Part shown: positions 56,605-64,000 of the stretch, one piece after another | Layout: every line of letters starts with the position of its first letter | Position numbering within the stretch: position 1 is the stretch's first letter | From: Bacillus kexueae | GTDB lineage: Bacteria > Bacillota > Bacilli > Bacillales > Aeribacillaceae | Direction of reading: 5' to 3' | Length of the DNA stretch: 64,000 bases | NCBI RefSeq assembly: GCF_022809095.1 | Contig: NZ_JALAZE010000003.1 | Span: 248,001 to 312,000, forward strand | The notes under the pieces: generated by a model | The model's database searches: none | What the model was told of the DNA's origin: nothing | What the model saw: the letters and a program-made list of their open reading frames with translations, nothing else | Made by a program: the position numbers and the translations under genes

Positions 56605-57876
56605 ATGTATCAAAATTTAAAAAACGGTGATAAATTATCACCTATCGTTAAACGGGTAGAGGAAAAAATTCGTCCTGTACATCAAGAAATTGACCGACGT
56701 GTGGAAGCGAATCAATTTCGTGTATTAAAGAGCTTCCAAACGCATAAAGTGAGTGATAGTCATTTTATCCCTTCAACAGGATATGGGTATGATGACCATG
56801 GACGGGATACGTTAGAATCTATTTATGCGGATGTTTTTGGTGGAGAGGCTGCATTAGTTCGACCGCAAATTATTTCTGGCACTCACGCCATTTCAATCGC
56901 TCTCTTTGGGGTATTACGTCCGGGGGATGAATTGATTTACATAACGGGAAAACCTTATGATACATTAGAAGAAATTGTTGGTATTCGAGGAAACGGAGTG
57001 GGGTCGTTAAAAGAATTTGGAATCGGATACCAAACCGTTGAACTACAAGAAGATGGGTCTGTCAATTTTGAAGCTGTTAAACGAGCAATAACATCCAAAA
57101 CGAAAATGATCGGTATTCAGCGTTCGAAAGGATATGCAACTCGTCCATCTTTTACAATTGAACAAATTAAAGAAATGATTGATTTCATTAAATCAATTCG
57201 ACAAGATCTAGTCGTATTTGTTGACAATTGTTATGGGGAATTTGTAGAAGAATTAGAACCTTGTCATGTAGGAGCGGACTTGATGGCGGGATCGTTAATA
57301 AAAAATCCAGGAGGTGGCTTGGCTAAGACAGGCGGATACATTGTCGGAAAGAAAGAGCTTGTTGAAGCTTGTTCTTATCGCATGACATCCCCGGGGATTG
57401 GGAATGAAGCAGGTGCATCTTTATATAGCTTACTAGAAATGTATCAAGGCTTTTTCTTAAGTCCTCATGTCGTTGGTCAAGCGTTGAAAGGTGCCATCTT
57501 CACTTCCGCAATGCTTGAGGAAGTAGGATTCAATACGAATCCGCTCTGGAATACACCTCGTACGGACTTAATTCAATCCGTACAATTTGATAGTGCGGAC
57601 ATGATGATTGCTTTTTGTCAAGCTATTCAATTTGCTTCCCCAGTTAATTCGCATGTAACGCCTTATGCGAGTTATATGCCTGGCTATGAAGATGATGTTA
57701 TTATGGCTGCAGGAACCTTCATTCAAGGAGCAAGTATAGAATTATCCGCTGACGGACCGATTCGCCCTCCATTTGTGGCATATGTACAAGGTGGATTAAC
57801 GTATGAGCATGTCAAAATTGCCATTTGTCATGCATTAGATACATTAGTTGAAAAGAAGTTACTCTCACTTCCATAA
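56605..57876 (+). CDS. ynbB: YnbB, methionine gamma-lyase/aluminium-resistance family PLP protein
   Basis: Type I-fold PLP enzyme of 423 residues (family PF06838). The likely PLP Lys is in S-L-I-K-N-P-G-G-G-L-A (about 230-240); V-D-N-C-Y-G-E-F (about 204-211) supplies the Asp that holds the pyridine ring. Annotated elsewhere as methionine gamma-lyase-like or aluminium resistance protein; substrate unknown. It starts 14 bases after hflX and ends before a clear terminator, i.e. an hflX-ynbB operon. Confidence 0.92.
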   Translation: MYQNLKNGDKLSPIVKRVEEKIRPVHQEIDRRVEANQFRVLKSFQTHKVSDSHFIPSTGYGYDDHGRDTLESIYADVFGGEAALVRPQIISGTHAISIALFGVLRPGDELIYITGKPYDTLEEIVGIRGNGVGSLKEFGIGYQTVELQEDGSVNFEAVKRAITSKTKMIGIQRSKGYATRPSFTIEQIKEMIDFIKSIRQDLVVFVDNCYGEFVEELEPCHVGADLMAGSLIKNPGGGLAKTGGYIVGKKELVEACSYRMTSPGIGNEAGASLYSLLEMYQGFFLSPHVVGQALKGAIFTSAMLEEVGFNTNPLWNTPRTDLIQSVQFDSADMMIAFCQAIQFASPVNSHVTPYASYMPGYEDDVIMAAGTFIQGASIELSADGPIRPPFVAYVQGGLTYEHVKIAICHALDTLVEKKLLSLP

Positions 57877-57879
57877 AAC

Positions 57880-57920
57880 AAAAGGATCGTTCTGCTAGTT
57901 ATAGCGGACGATCCTTTTTA
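57880..57920 (+). terminator. Terminator after ynbB
   Basis: AAAAGGATCGT pairs with ACGATCCTTTT, followed by TATG. Confidence 0.88.
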
Positions 57921-57930
57921 TGTAAATAAT

Positions 57931-57959
57931 TTTTGAATAGATTCAAATAATGTTATAAT
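57931..57959 (+). promoter_or_regulatory. Promoter for the small membrane protein gene
   Basis: TTTTGA (57931-57936), 17-bp spacer, TATAAT (57954-57959). Confidence 0.55.
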
Positions 57960-58003
57960 TTGGAATAAAATACATACTTTCTATTGAAATGGAGGGAAAA
58001 GTG

Positions 58004-58306
58004 ATGGGAGTATTTAGTAGATGGTCTGTCATCACCACACTTGTTGCCATTATTTTCTATGTTGGGGCCACATTCACCACTCGTTTTGTGGAGATGTTTT
58101 TAGCTAGTTCGCTAATCATATATTTAATTTCGTTCGCTTTTAGTTTTTTTGCAGTACATAAATCCGAAAAGGGGAAGGTAAAACTTCTATCGTTTATTTC
58201 ATTCTTCATTATCGGTGCTTATGTAGTGTTGATGAAACCATTTGAAGTTGTACGGCTGTTATTGTGGGCGAAGAATTTGCTGAATATAATGTTCATTACA
58301 AGATAA
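58004..58306 (+). CDS. Hypothetical small membrane protein
   Basis: 100 residues, not recognised. Three hydrophobic segments (about 8-26, 31-50 and 61-79) separated by H-K-S-E-K-G-K-V-K, then a C-terminal stretch (about 80-100). ATG 58004 follows GGAGGG by seven bases, with its own promoter upstream. The overlapping +1 frame stays open to 58464, which may mean that the gene is frameshifted near its end. It sits between ynbB and glnR. Confidence 0.6.
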   Translation: MGVFSRWSVITTLVAIIFYVGATFTTRFVEMFLASSLIIYLISFAFSFFAVHKSEKGKVKLLSFISFFIIGAYVVLMKPFEVVRLLLWAKNLLNIMFITR

Positions 58307-58400
58307 CTTCGTTTAGTGGAAATAGAAATTGGGTAAATTGTTTGATGTGGCATAACATTCATAAATATTTCGATTATTCTATAAAGAACGAAAAAATCTA

Positions 58401-58417
58401 TGTTAGATTTTCTTACA
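58401..58417 (+). promoter_or_regulatory. GlnR box 1
   Basis: TGTTAGATTTTCTTACA is an exact match to TGTNA-N7-TNACA, immediately upstream of the glnR -35 box. Confidence 0.9.
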
Positions 58418-58422
58418 TCATA

Positions 58423-58451
58423 TTGACAGGATATATTACATTGAATATAAT
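58423..58451 (+). promoter_or_regulatory. glnRA promoter with overlapping GlnR box 2
   Basis: Perfect consensus TTGACA (58423-58428), 17-bp spacer, TATAAT (58446-58451). TGACAGGATATATTACA (58424-58440) is a second GlnR box with one mismatch, covering -35 and spacer, so bound GlnR should block RNA polymerase. Confidence 0.9.
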
Positions 58452-58490
58452 GAAAATAACTTAAGCAACTGAAAGAGGAGGGAAGAAACT

Positions 58491-58883
58491 GTGAGTGACG
58501 AAATTAGACGATCGATGCCACTTTTTCCGATTGGAATCGTAATGCAACTAACTGAACTTTCAGCTCGTCAAATACGCTATTATGAAGAACACGGCCTCGT
58601 TTCTCCCGCTCGAACTGAAGGTAATCGTCGATTGTTTTCATTCAATGATGTTGATAAATTGCTAGAAATAAAATCGTTGATTGAGAAAGGTGTAAACATG
58701 GCTGGTATAAAGCAATTGTTTGCTGTGAAAGAAGAAAATGCCATGGAACGAGTTGAAAAAGCACCGAAACAAGAGCTTTCCGATGCTGAACTCCGTAAGA
58801 TGCTGAAAGAGGAACTGCTTCAAGCCGGTCGCTTTCAGCGGGCAACACTTCGACATGGGGATATGTCAAGGTTTTTCCATTAA
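58491..58883 (+). CDS. glnR: MerR-family nitrogen repressor GlnR
   Basis: Represses glnRA (and other nitrogen genes) when glutamine is ample; feedback-inhibited glutamine synthetase stimulates its DNA binding. 130 residues: MerR HTH (about 15-85, [15 protein letters not shown]), then a short C-terminal tail ([11 protein letters not shown]) that in Bacillus controls dimerisation. GTG start after GAGGAGGG. Two GlnR boxes lie in its own promoter, giving autoregulation. Confidence 0.97.
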   Translation: MSDEIRRSMPLFPIGIVMQLTELSARQIRYYEEHGLVSPARTEGNRRLFSFNDVDKLLEIKSLIEKGVNMAGIKQLFAVKEENAMERVEKAPKQELSDAELRKMLKEELLQAGRFQRATLRHGDMSRFFH

Positions 58884-58943
58884 TTTCGTAAGCAATTAAA
58901 ATTAAAATATATTTTTTTAGGAAATGGGGAGGAGTTTTAAAAG

Positions 58944-60278
58944 ATGGCAAAGTATACTCGAGAAGATATTGTTCGCTTAGTTCAAGAAGAGAATGTAAAA
59001 TTTATTCGTCTACAATTTACAGACATTTTAGGAACGATTAAAAATGTTGAGATTCCAGTCTCTCAATTAGAGAAGGCGCTTGACAATAAAATGATGTTTG
59101 ACGGTTCTTCTATTGAAGGATTCGTACGCATTGAAGAGTCTGACATGTATTTATATCCAGATTTAGACACGTTTGTTATTTTCCCGTGGACAGCTGAGAA
59201 AGGGAAAGTGGCACGCTTAATCTGTGACATTTACAATCCTGATGGAACTCCGTTTGAAGGTGATCCACGCAACAACTTAAAGCGTGTGTTAAAAGAAATG
59301 GAAGAGTTAGGTTTTTCAAACTTTAACCTTGGAGCTGAGCCAGAGTTTTTCTTATTCAAATTAGATGAGAAGGGCGAACCAACTCTTGAGTTAAATGACA
59401 ATGGTGGATACTTTGACTTAGCACCAACTGATTTAGGAGAAAACTGCCGTCGTGATATCGTATTAGAGCTTGAAGAAATGGGCTTTGAAATTGAAGCTTC
59501 TCACCACGAAGTTGCACCAGGTCAGCATGAAATTGACTTTAAATACGCAGATGCGCTACGAGCTTGTGACGACATTCAAACGTTTAAGCTTGTTGTTAAA
59601 ACTATTGCGCGTAAGCACGGCTTACATGCTACGTTCATGCCAAAGCCATTGTTCGGAGTAAACGGTTCTGGAATGCACTGTAACTTATCTTTATTCCGTA
59701 ACGGAGAAAATGCGTTTTTTGATCCGAATGGAGATTTACAATTATCTGAAACGGCGCGTCAATTCATTGCGGGTATTGTGAAGCATGCTCCAGGATTTAC
59801 GGCTGTGACAAACCCGACTGTCAACTCTTATAAGCGTCTTGTACCAGGCTATGAAGCACCATGTTACGTTGCTTGGTCAGCACGAAACAGAAGTCCATTA
59901 ATTCGTATCCCAGCATCTCGTGGTATGAGTACGCGCGTTGAAGTGCGTAGTGTTGACCCTGCTGCGAACCCATACTTAGCAATGGCGACTTTACTGGCTG
60001 CTGGCTTAGATGGAATTAAGAACAAGTTAACACCACCGAACCCGGTTGATCGCAACATTTACGTAATGACGAAAGAAGAGCGTTTAGAGAACGGCATCGT
60101 TGACTTACCATCAACACTTGCTGAAGCACTCGAAAACTTAAAGAAAGACGAAATTATCGTTAAATCTTTAGGTGAACACTTATTTGAGCACTTCATCGAA
60201 GCGAAGGAAATTGAGTGGGATATGTTCCGCACACAAGTACATCCTTGGGAGCGCGAGCAATACATCACGCAATACTAA
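58944..60278 (+). CDS. glnA: Type I glutamine synthetase
   Basis: Makes glutamine from glutamate, ammonia and ATP; also the nitrogen sensor that signals to GlnR. 444 residues, the GSI-alpha length without the adenylylation insert of GSI-beta. Visible: F-D-G-S-S-I-E-G-F (about 53-61), G-A-E-P-E-F-F-L-F (metal-binding, about 130-138), [10 protein letters not shown] (about 239-248) and [13 protein letters not shown] (about 322-334). RBS GGGGAGGAG. Cotranscribed with glnR. Confidence 0.98.
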   Translation: MAKYTREDIVRLVQEENVKFIRLQFTDILGTIKNVEIPVSQLEKALDNKMMFDGSSIEGFVRIEESDMYLYPDLDTFVIFPWTAEKGKVARLICDIYNPDGTPFEGDPRNNLKRVLKEMEELGFSNFNLGAEPEFFLFKLDEKGEPTLELNDNGGYFDLAPTDLGENCRRDIVLELEEMGFEIEASHHEVAPGQHEIDFKYADALRACDDIQTFKLVVKTIARKHGLHATFMPKPLFGVNGSGMHCNLSLFRNGENAFFDPNGDLQLSETARQFIAGIVKHAPGFTAVTNPTVNSYKRLVPGYEAPCYVAWSARNRSPLIRIPASRGMSTRVEVRSVDPAANPYLAMATLLAAGLDGIKNKLTPPNPVDRNIYVMTKEERLENGIVDLPSTLAEALENLKKDEIIVKSLGEHLFEHFIEAKEIEWDMFRTQVHPWEREQYITQY

Positions 60279-60283
60279 TACTA

Positions 60284-60319
60284 AAACCCCTTGACACGAC
60301 TGGTGTTGAGGGGTTTTTA
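60284..60319 (+). terminator. Terminator after glnA
   Basis: AAAACCCCTTGACAC pairs with GTGTTGAGGGGTTTT (wobble in the middle), T-tract. Confidence 0.93.
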
Positions 60320-60411
60320 TATGGTGGATGAAAACAATAAATTAAAAATTTGAAGAAATGCACCCACAGAACAACGAATTGATCATAAAAATGGTCTTTA
60401 CTTTACAAACT

Positions 60412-61047
60412 TTAAAACGTTTTCGCAAGCAACTTCGCTTTGTTCACTGCTTTTTCTTTAATTTGTTCCGCCTTTTCTGGCATGGCAGCATGACCTTCTA
60501 TGAAAAGTCCATCAAATGAAGGAACTCCGAAAAATTGCATGATAACGGATAAATGGCGATGACCGATTTCCATTTCTTTTGCTGGACCTTCTGAGTATAT
60601 TCCGCCTCTTGATTGAATGTGCAGTGCCTTTTTATCTGTTAAAAGGCCAACTGGACCTTGCTCTGTATATTTAAAAGCTTTCCCCGCAACACTAATGGCA
60701 TCAATATAGGCCTTCATTATAGGAGGAAACGAAAAATTCCACATTGGTGTTACAAAAACATATTTATCCGCAGTGACAAATTGGTCGCATAATTCACTCA
60801 ATCGTCTGACTTTTGCTTGTTCGTCATTGGATAATTGATTGAATTCATGACCATTTTGTAGCTTCCCCCATCCGTTAAATACATCTAAATCAATGGAAGG
60901 AATTGGTTCTGAATACAAATCTAAATGGACAACATTGTCATTTGGATTTGACTTTTTGTAAGCCTCAATAAAAGTATGCCCAATAGCCATGCAATACGAT
61001 TTAGTTTCATCATGTGGATGGGCAGTTACATATAATACAGTTCTCAT
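60412..61047 (-). CDS. azoR: FMN-dependent NADH-azoreductase
   Basis: Flavodoxin-like quinone/azo reductase of 211 residues. The N-terminal FMN phosphate loop is [10 protein letters not shown] (about 9-18); [15 protein letters not shown] (about 102-116) and S-R-G-G-I-Y-S-E-G (about 151-159) are AzoR signature segments. The RBS on the minus strand is GAAAGAAGG. It is convergent with glnA and not in this position in B. subtilis. Physiological role is probably quinone or thiol-stress defence (inference). Confidence 0.94.
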   Translation of the reverse strand: MRTVLYVTAHPHDETKSYCMAIGHTFIEAYKKSNPNDNVVHLDLYSEPIPSIDLDVFNGWGKLQNGHEFNQLSNDEQAKVRRLSELCDQFVTADKYVFVTPMWNFSFPPIMKAYIDAISVAGKAFKYTEQGPVGLLTDKKALHIQSRGGIYSEGPAKEMEIGHRHLSVIMQFFGVPSFDGLFIEGHAAMPEKAEQIKEKAVNKAKLLAKTF

Positions 61048-61178
61048 AATTATTTACCTTCTTTCAAAAGAATTCCTCTATAGTGTGCGTTAATTTAATT
61101 AAAAGAAAAAGGGGATAGATGGGAATATATCGAAGGATTAATTAAATGTACAGAAAGTTGTAAAAAAGGAGAAAAATA

Positions 61179-61343
61179 ATGTTATCATTTTTTCGACTGA
61201 AATGTGATATGTGTAAACGAAAAGGGAAGAGAGGATATAAGTATCAGAAAAATGATGGGAAAATCGTGAACGTTTGTGCTCAATGTGCGGAATATGCTGA
61301 AAGAAGAGCATGGATCAAAAAAGGTAAAGGGGGAAAGAGGTGA
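61179..61343 (+). CDS. Small zinc-ribbon protein (54 residues)
   Basis: Short ORF preceded by AAAAAAGGAG at six bases from ATG. The protein has two C-x2-C pairs, C-D-M-C (9-12) and C-A-Q-C (33-36), separated by a basic/aromatic stretch (K-R-K-G-K-R-G-Y-K-Y), and a basic C-terminus (I-K-K-G-K-G-G-K-R). This arrangement fits a small zinc ribbon or treble clef that could bind nucleic acid. I do not recognise the family. Same strand as the genes around, but isolated between azoR and lexA. Confidence 0.7.
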   Translation: MLSFFRLKCDMCKRKGKRGYKYQKNDGKIVNVCAQCAEYAERRAWIKKGKGGKR

Positions 61344-61419
61344 CAATAAAGAGATTGAGTGAAAAGGTCATTAAGATATGATTTTTTTAAGCTCAACCGT
61401 TTTTTTTTGTTTTACAATT

Positions 61420-61625
61420 TTACTTCATGTGTATTTTCGTGAAAAGCACATGAAATAATTGGCAAAAGGCGGCGACTTCTACGAGACCAGCACGAGCCGA
61501 ACACCTTGTAGACGAGCTTGCGAGTCGAGTATGAGATAATTGAATGAACCACTGTGAAAAGCGGACACGTCCTGTGCAAGTCCGGAAAGCTTCTGCCATT
61601 TTCGTTTTAGTATGTGCATGACAAA
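61420..61625. mobile_element. Degenerate family B element, copy B6
   Basis: The core words GCGGCGACTTCTACGAGACC, AGCACGAGCCGAACACC and GACGAGCTTGCGAGTCGAG follow the GCGACTCC-TGCGGGA / AGCACGAG-CCGAAG pattern common to Bacillus GC-rich intergenic repeats. Imperfect inverted ends (CATGTGTATTTTCGTG and TTTTCGTTTTAGTATGTGCA). It lies behind the lexA terminator. Confidence 0.45.
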
Positions 61626-61652
61626 AAAATCTTTTATTTTCAAACAAAGAAT

Positions 61653-61680
61653 GGGTGTCCCAGCTACTTTTGGGACACCC
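61653..61680 (-). terminator. Terminator of lexA
   Basis: GGGTGTCCCA and TGGGACACCC form a perfect ten-bp stem just past the lexA stop; on the minus strand it is followed by ATTCTTTG. Confidence 0.82.
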
Positions 61681-61683
61681 TCT

Positions 61684-62307
61684 TTAATGAATTGTACGAT
61701 AAACTCCAACAACTTTTCCTAAAATGACGACATTGCTTAATATAATAGGCTCCATCGTGGAATTTTCTGGTTGAAGACGAATGTAGTCCTTTTCTTTAAA
61801 GAATCTTTTCACCGTCGCTTCTTCATCTTCAGTCATGGCAACGACAATGTCTCCGTTATTAGCAGTTTGCTGTTGGCGTACGATTACGTAGTCTCCATCC
61901 AATATTCCAGCCTCAATCATGCTATCGCCCATAATTTCAAGCATAAATACTTGATCATCGCTTGAAACAAAACGATCAGGTAAAGGGAAGTACTCCTCCA
62001 CATTTTCGATAGCTGTAATTGGAAGTCCTGCGGTAACCTTTCCAATAACAGGGACATTGATTACATTACTTTTTGGAATGTGTGCGGATAAATCTTCTTC
62101 TAAAATTTCAATAGCACGAGGTTTAGTAGGGTCACGCCTAATCAATCCCTTTGATTCAAGCCTTGCTAAATGACCGTGAACAGTTGAACTAGATGCAAGA
62201 CCTACTGCTTCCCCAATTTCTCGAACTGACGGTGGGTATCCTTTGGAACGAACTTCATCTTTAATAAAGTTTAATATTTCTTGTTGTCTTTTCGATAGTT
62301 TTGTCAT
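61684..62307 (-). CDS. lexA: SOS repressor LexA (DinR)
   Basis: Represses the DNA-damage regulon and self-cleaves with RecA filaments. 207 residues: winged HTH (1-65, Q-Q-E-I-L-N-F-I-K and S-S-S-T-V-H-G-H-L), linker with the Ala-Gly scissile site in K-V-T-A-G-L-P-I (about 88-95), S24 peptidase domain with catalytic Ser in M-G-D-S-M-I-E-A-G (about 126-134) and Lys in A-T-V-K-R-F-F (about 164-170). RBS GGGGTG. Divergent from yneA, sharing LexA boxes. Confidence 0.98.
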   Translation of the reverse strand: MTKLSKRQQEILNFIKDEVRSKGYPPSVREIGEAVGLASSSTVHGHLARLESKGLIRRDPTKPRAIEILEEDLSAHIPKSNVINVPVIGKVTAGLPITAIENVEEYFPLPDRFVSSDDQVFMLEIMGDSMIEAGILDGDYVIVRQQQTANNGDIVVAMTEDEEATVKRFFKEKDYIRLQPENSTMEPIILSNVVILGKVVGVYRTIH

Positions 62308-62340
62308 ATCTATGCACCCCAGCTCATTTCATTTACGGTA

Positions 62341-62369
62341 AGTATAGCATGATTTTCCTCTAAATACAA
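62341..62369 (-). promoter_or_regulatory. lexA promoter
   Basis: On the minus strand TTGTAT (62369-62364), 17 bp, TATACT (62346-62341). LexA box A overlaps its -35 box. Confidence 0.65.
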
Positions 62370-62380
62370 ACATAAGTTCG
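62367..62380. promoter_or_regulatory. LexA box A
   Basis: Complement reads CGAACTTATGTTTG, close to CGAAC-RNRY-GTTYC. Covers the lexA -35 region. Confidence 0.75.
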
Positions 62381-62390
62381 AAATAACGTG

Positions 62391-62419
62391 TTGACTGAAA
62401 CATTTGTTCGTATTATACT
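62391..62419 (+). promoter_or_regulatory. yneA promoter
   Basis: TTGACT (62391-62396), 17-bp spacer that is filled by LexA box B, TATACT (62414-62419). Confidence 0.85.
62397..62410. promoter_or_regulatory. LexA box B
   Basis: Complement reads CGAACAAATGTTTC, an exact consensus match, lying between -35 and -10 of yneA. Confidence 0.93.
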
Positions 62420-62433
62420 TAAATCAAGAAATG

Positions 62434-62447
62434 CGAACAAATGTTTT
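62434..62447. promoter_or_regulatory. LexA box C
   Basis: CGAACAAATGTTTT, one mismatch from consensus, just after the expected yneA transcription start. Confidence 0.85.
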
Positions 62448-62464
62448 ATTTGGAGGGGAAGAAA

Positions 62465-63461
<997 letters not shown>

Positions 63462-63524
63462 TTGATTCTTTTCCTTTGATTTAGTACGATTAGAACGCAT
63501 TATGAAAATAAGGAGAAGACAATC

Positions 63525-63755
63525 ATGTTACCGAAAGAAAAGATTGATCGTATTAATGAACTTTCAAAAAAAGCCAAATCAGAAGGTTTAACAAATGAGG
63601 AGAAAATGGAACAACAAGCTTTACGGCAGGAGTATTTAAAAGCTTTTCGTTCCTCAATGAAAAATACACTTCAAAATGTAACAATTATTGACCCGGAAGG
63701 CAATGACGTTACGCCTGAAAAATTAAAGAAAGAAAAAAACGATCGCCTTCATTAA
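63525..63755 (+). CDS. ynzC: YnzC, DUF896 protein
   Basis: 76-residue protein with an N-terminal helical hairpin (I-D-R-I-N-E-L-S-K-K-A-K-S-E-G-L-T-N-E-E, about 6-25; R-Q-E-Y-L-K-A-F-R) and a disordered C-terminus. DUF896 proteins are widespread in Firmicutes; the yneA operon position implies SOS induction. RBS AAGGAG. Function unknown. Confidence 0.94.
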   Translation: MLPKEKIDRINELSKKAKSEGLTNEEKMEQQALRQEYLKAFRSSMKNTLQNVTIIDPEGNDVTPEKLKKEKNDRLH

Positions 63756-63788
63756 GGAATACAATTCAATCATTGTATTCCTTTAGGC
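63754..63788 (+). terminator. Hairpin after ynzC
   Basis: AAGGAATACAAT pairs perfectly with ATTGTATTCCTT; little T-tract follows. The remaining 210 bases to the window end show no gene, only a possible hairpin AAGCAACC (63892-63899) / GGTTGCTT (63933-63940). Confidence 0.75.
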
Positions 63789-64000
63789 GTTTAATGGTAA
63801 AAAATCCTTCAAATAAAGTCAAAACAAATTAAGCACCATGTTCATTTAACGGTGAAGGGATGGCTTACACACAAACTAACATGTATTCCTAAAGCAACCT
63901 ATCCTATGTATTATGTACCATTCAATGAAAACGGTTGCTTCAACGATGTACATGACACCTAATCTTAAAAGTGAATTTATTCCAATCGTAAAGTCAGTGT

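Noticed and set aside
58264-58464. 66-codon ORF between the small membrane protein and glnR
   Set aside because: No RBS, no hydrophobic pattern or motif, and it covers the GlnR boxes and glnR promoter. Kept only as a possible frameshift remnant in the findings.
63756-64000. Start of a tkt-like gene at the window end (expected from B. subtilis order)
   Set aside because: No start codon with RBS or transketolase-like residues appear in the last 245 bases; the gene may lie just beyond.

Overview
The window is a stretch of AT-rich, endospore-forming Bacillaceae chromosome. Three things point to this: the gene order from polC to ynzC closely follows the Bacillus subtilis 145-165 degree region; dedicated sporulation genes are present (dpaA, dpaB, spoIIIE, spoVS, cotE, spoVK, ymxH); and Bacillus-type regulatory sites can be read directly (LexA/DinR boxes, GlnR boxes, a sigma-H promoter). 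I cannot assign a species. There is no prophage, no CRISPR array, and no rRNA or tRNA gene that I can see. Nearly all genes are on the + strand; only a TRIC-type membrane protein, an azoreductase and lexA are on the - strand.

Layout. 1-798: 3' end of polC. 799-6193: the translation operon rimP-nusA-rnpM(ylxR)-rplGA(ylxQ)-infB-ylxP-rbfA. 6311-11041: truB, ribF, rpsO, pnp. 11281-14071: ylxY, mlpA, ymxH. 14531-19444: dpaA-dpaB (dipicolinate synthase), asd, dapG, dapA, i.e. the aspartate to dihydrodipicolinate route that feeds both lysine/peptidoglycan and the spore-core metabolite DPA. 19865-25455: rnjB, tepA, ylzJ, spoIIIE. 25743-34315: ymfC, ymfF-ymfH-ymfI, ymfJ, ymfK, rodZ, pgsA, cinA. 34499-39553: recA, rny, ymdB, spoVS. 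40396-42999: a 2-oxoacid:ferredoxin oxidoreductase pair. 43281-46165: miaB, ricA(ymcA), cotE. 46743-52895: mutS-mutL, miaA-hfq. 53525-57876: spoVK, the convergent TRIC gene, hflX, ynbB. 58004-60278: a small membrane protein, then glnR-glnA. 60412-63755: azoreductase, an unannotated 54-residue zinc-ribbon ORF, then divergent lexA and yneA-yneB-ynzC.

The genes cover translation and RNA decay (NusA, IF2, RbfA, PNPase, RNase J2, RNase Y, Hfq), DNA repair and the SOS response (RecA, LexA, YneA, MutS, MutL, CinA), envelope shape and lipids (RodZ, PgsA), sporulation, and nitrogen control. Almost every gene has a clear B. subtilis counterpart, so the coding part is conserved core genome.

What the genes do not explain lies between them. 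Two families of interspersed non-coding repeats are visible. Family A has five copies (about 14.1, 19.5, 26.5, 35.6 and 38.9 kb), all in the same orientation, each starting directly behind the T-tract of a rho-independent terminator; one copy is a clean internal deletion that keeps only the ends. Family B is MITE-like, with terminal inverted repeats of about 30 bp around a GC-rich structured core. It has two well preserved copies (39.8 and 53.0 kb) and up to four degenerate ones (35.8, 46.2, 51.4, 61.4 kb). No window gene is an obvious mobiliser. These repeats are the least explained structure here. Similar GC-rich intergenic repeats are known in other Bacillaceae, so novelty is unproven.
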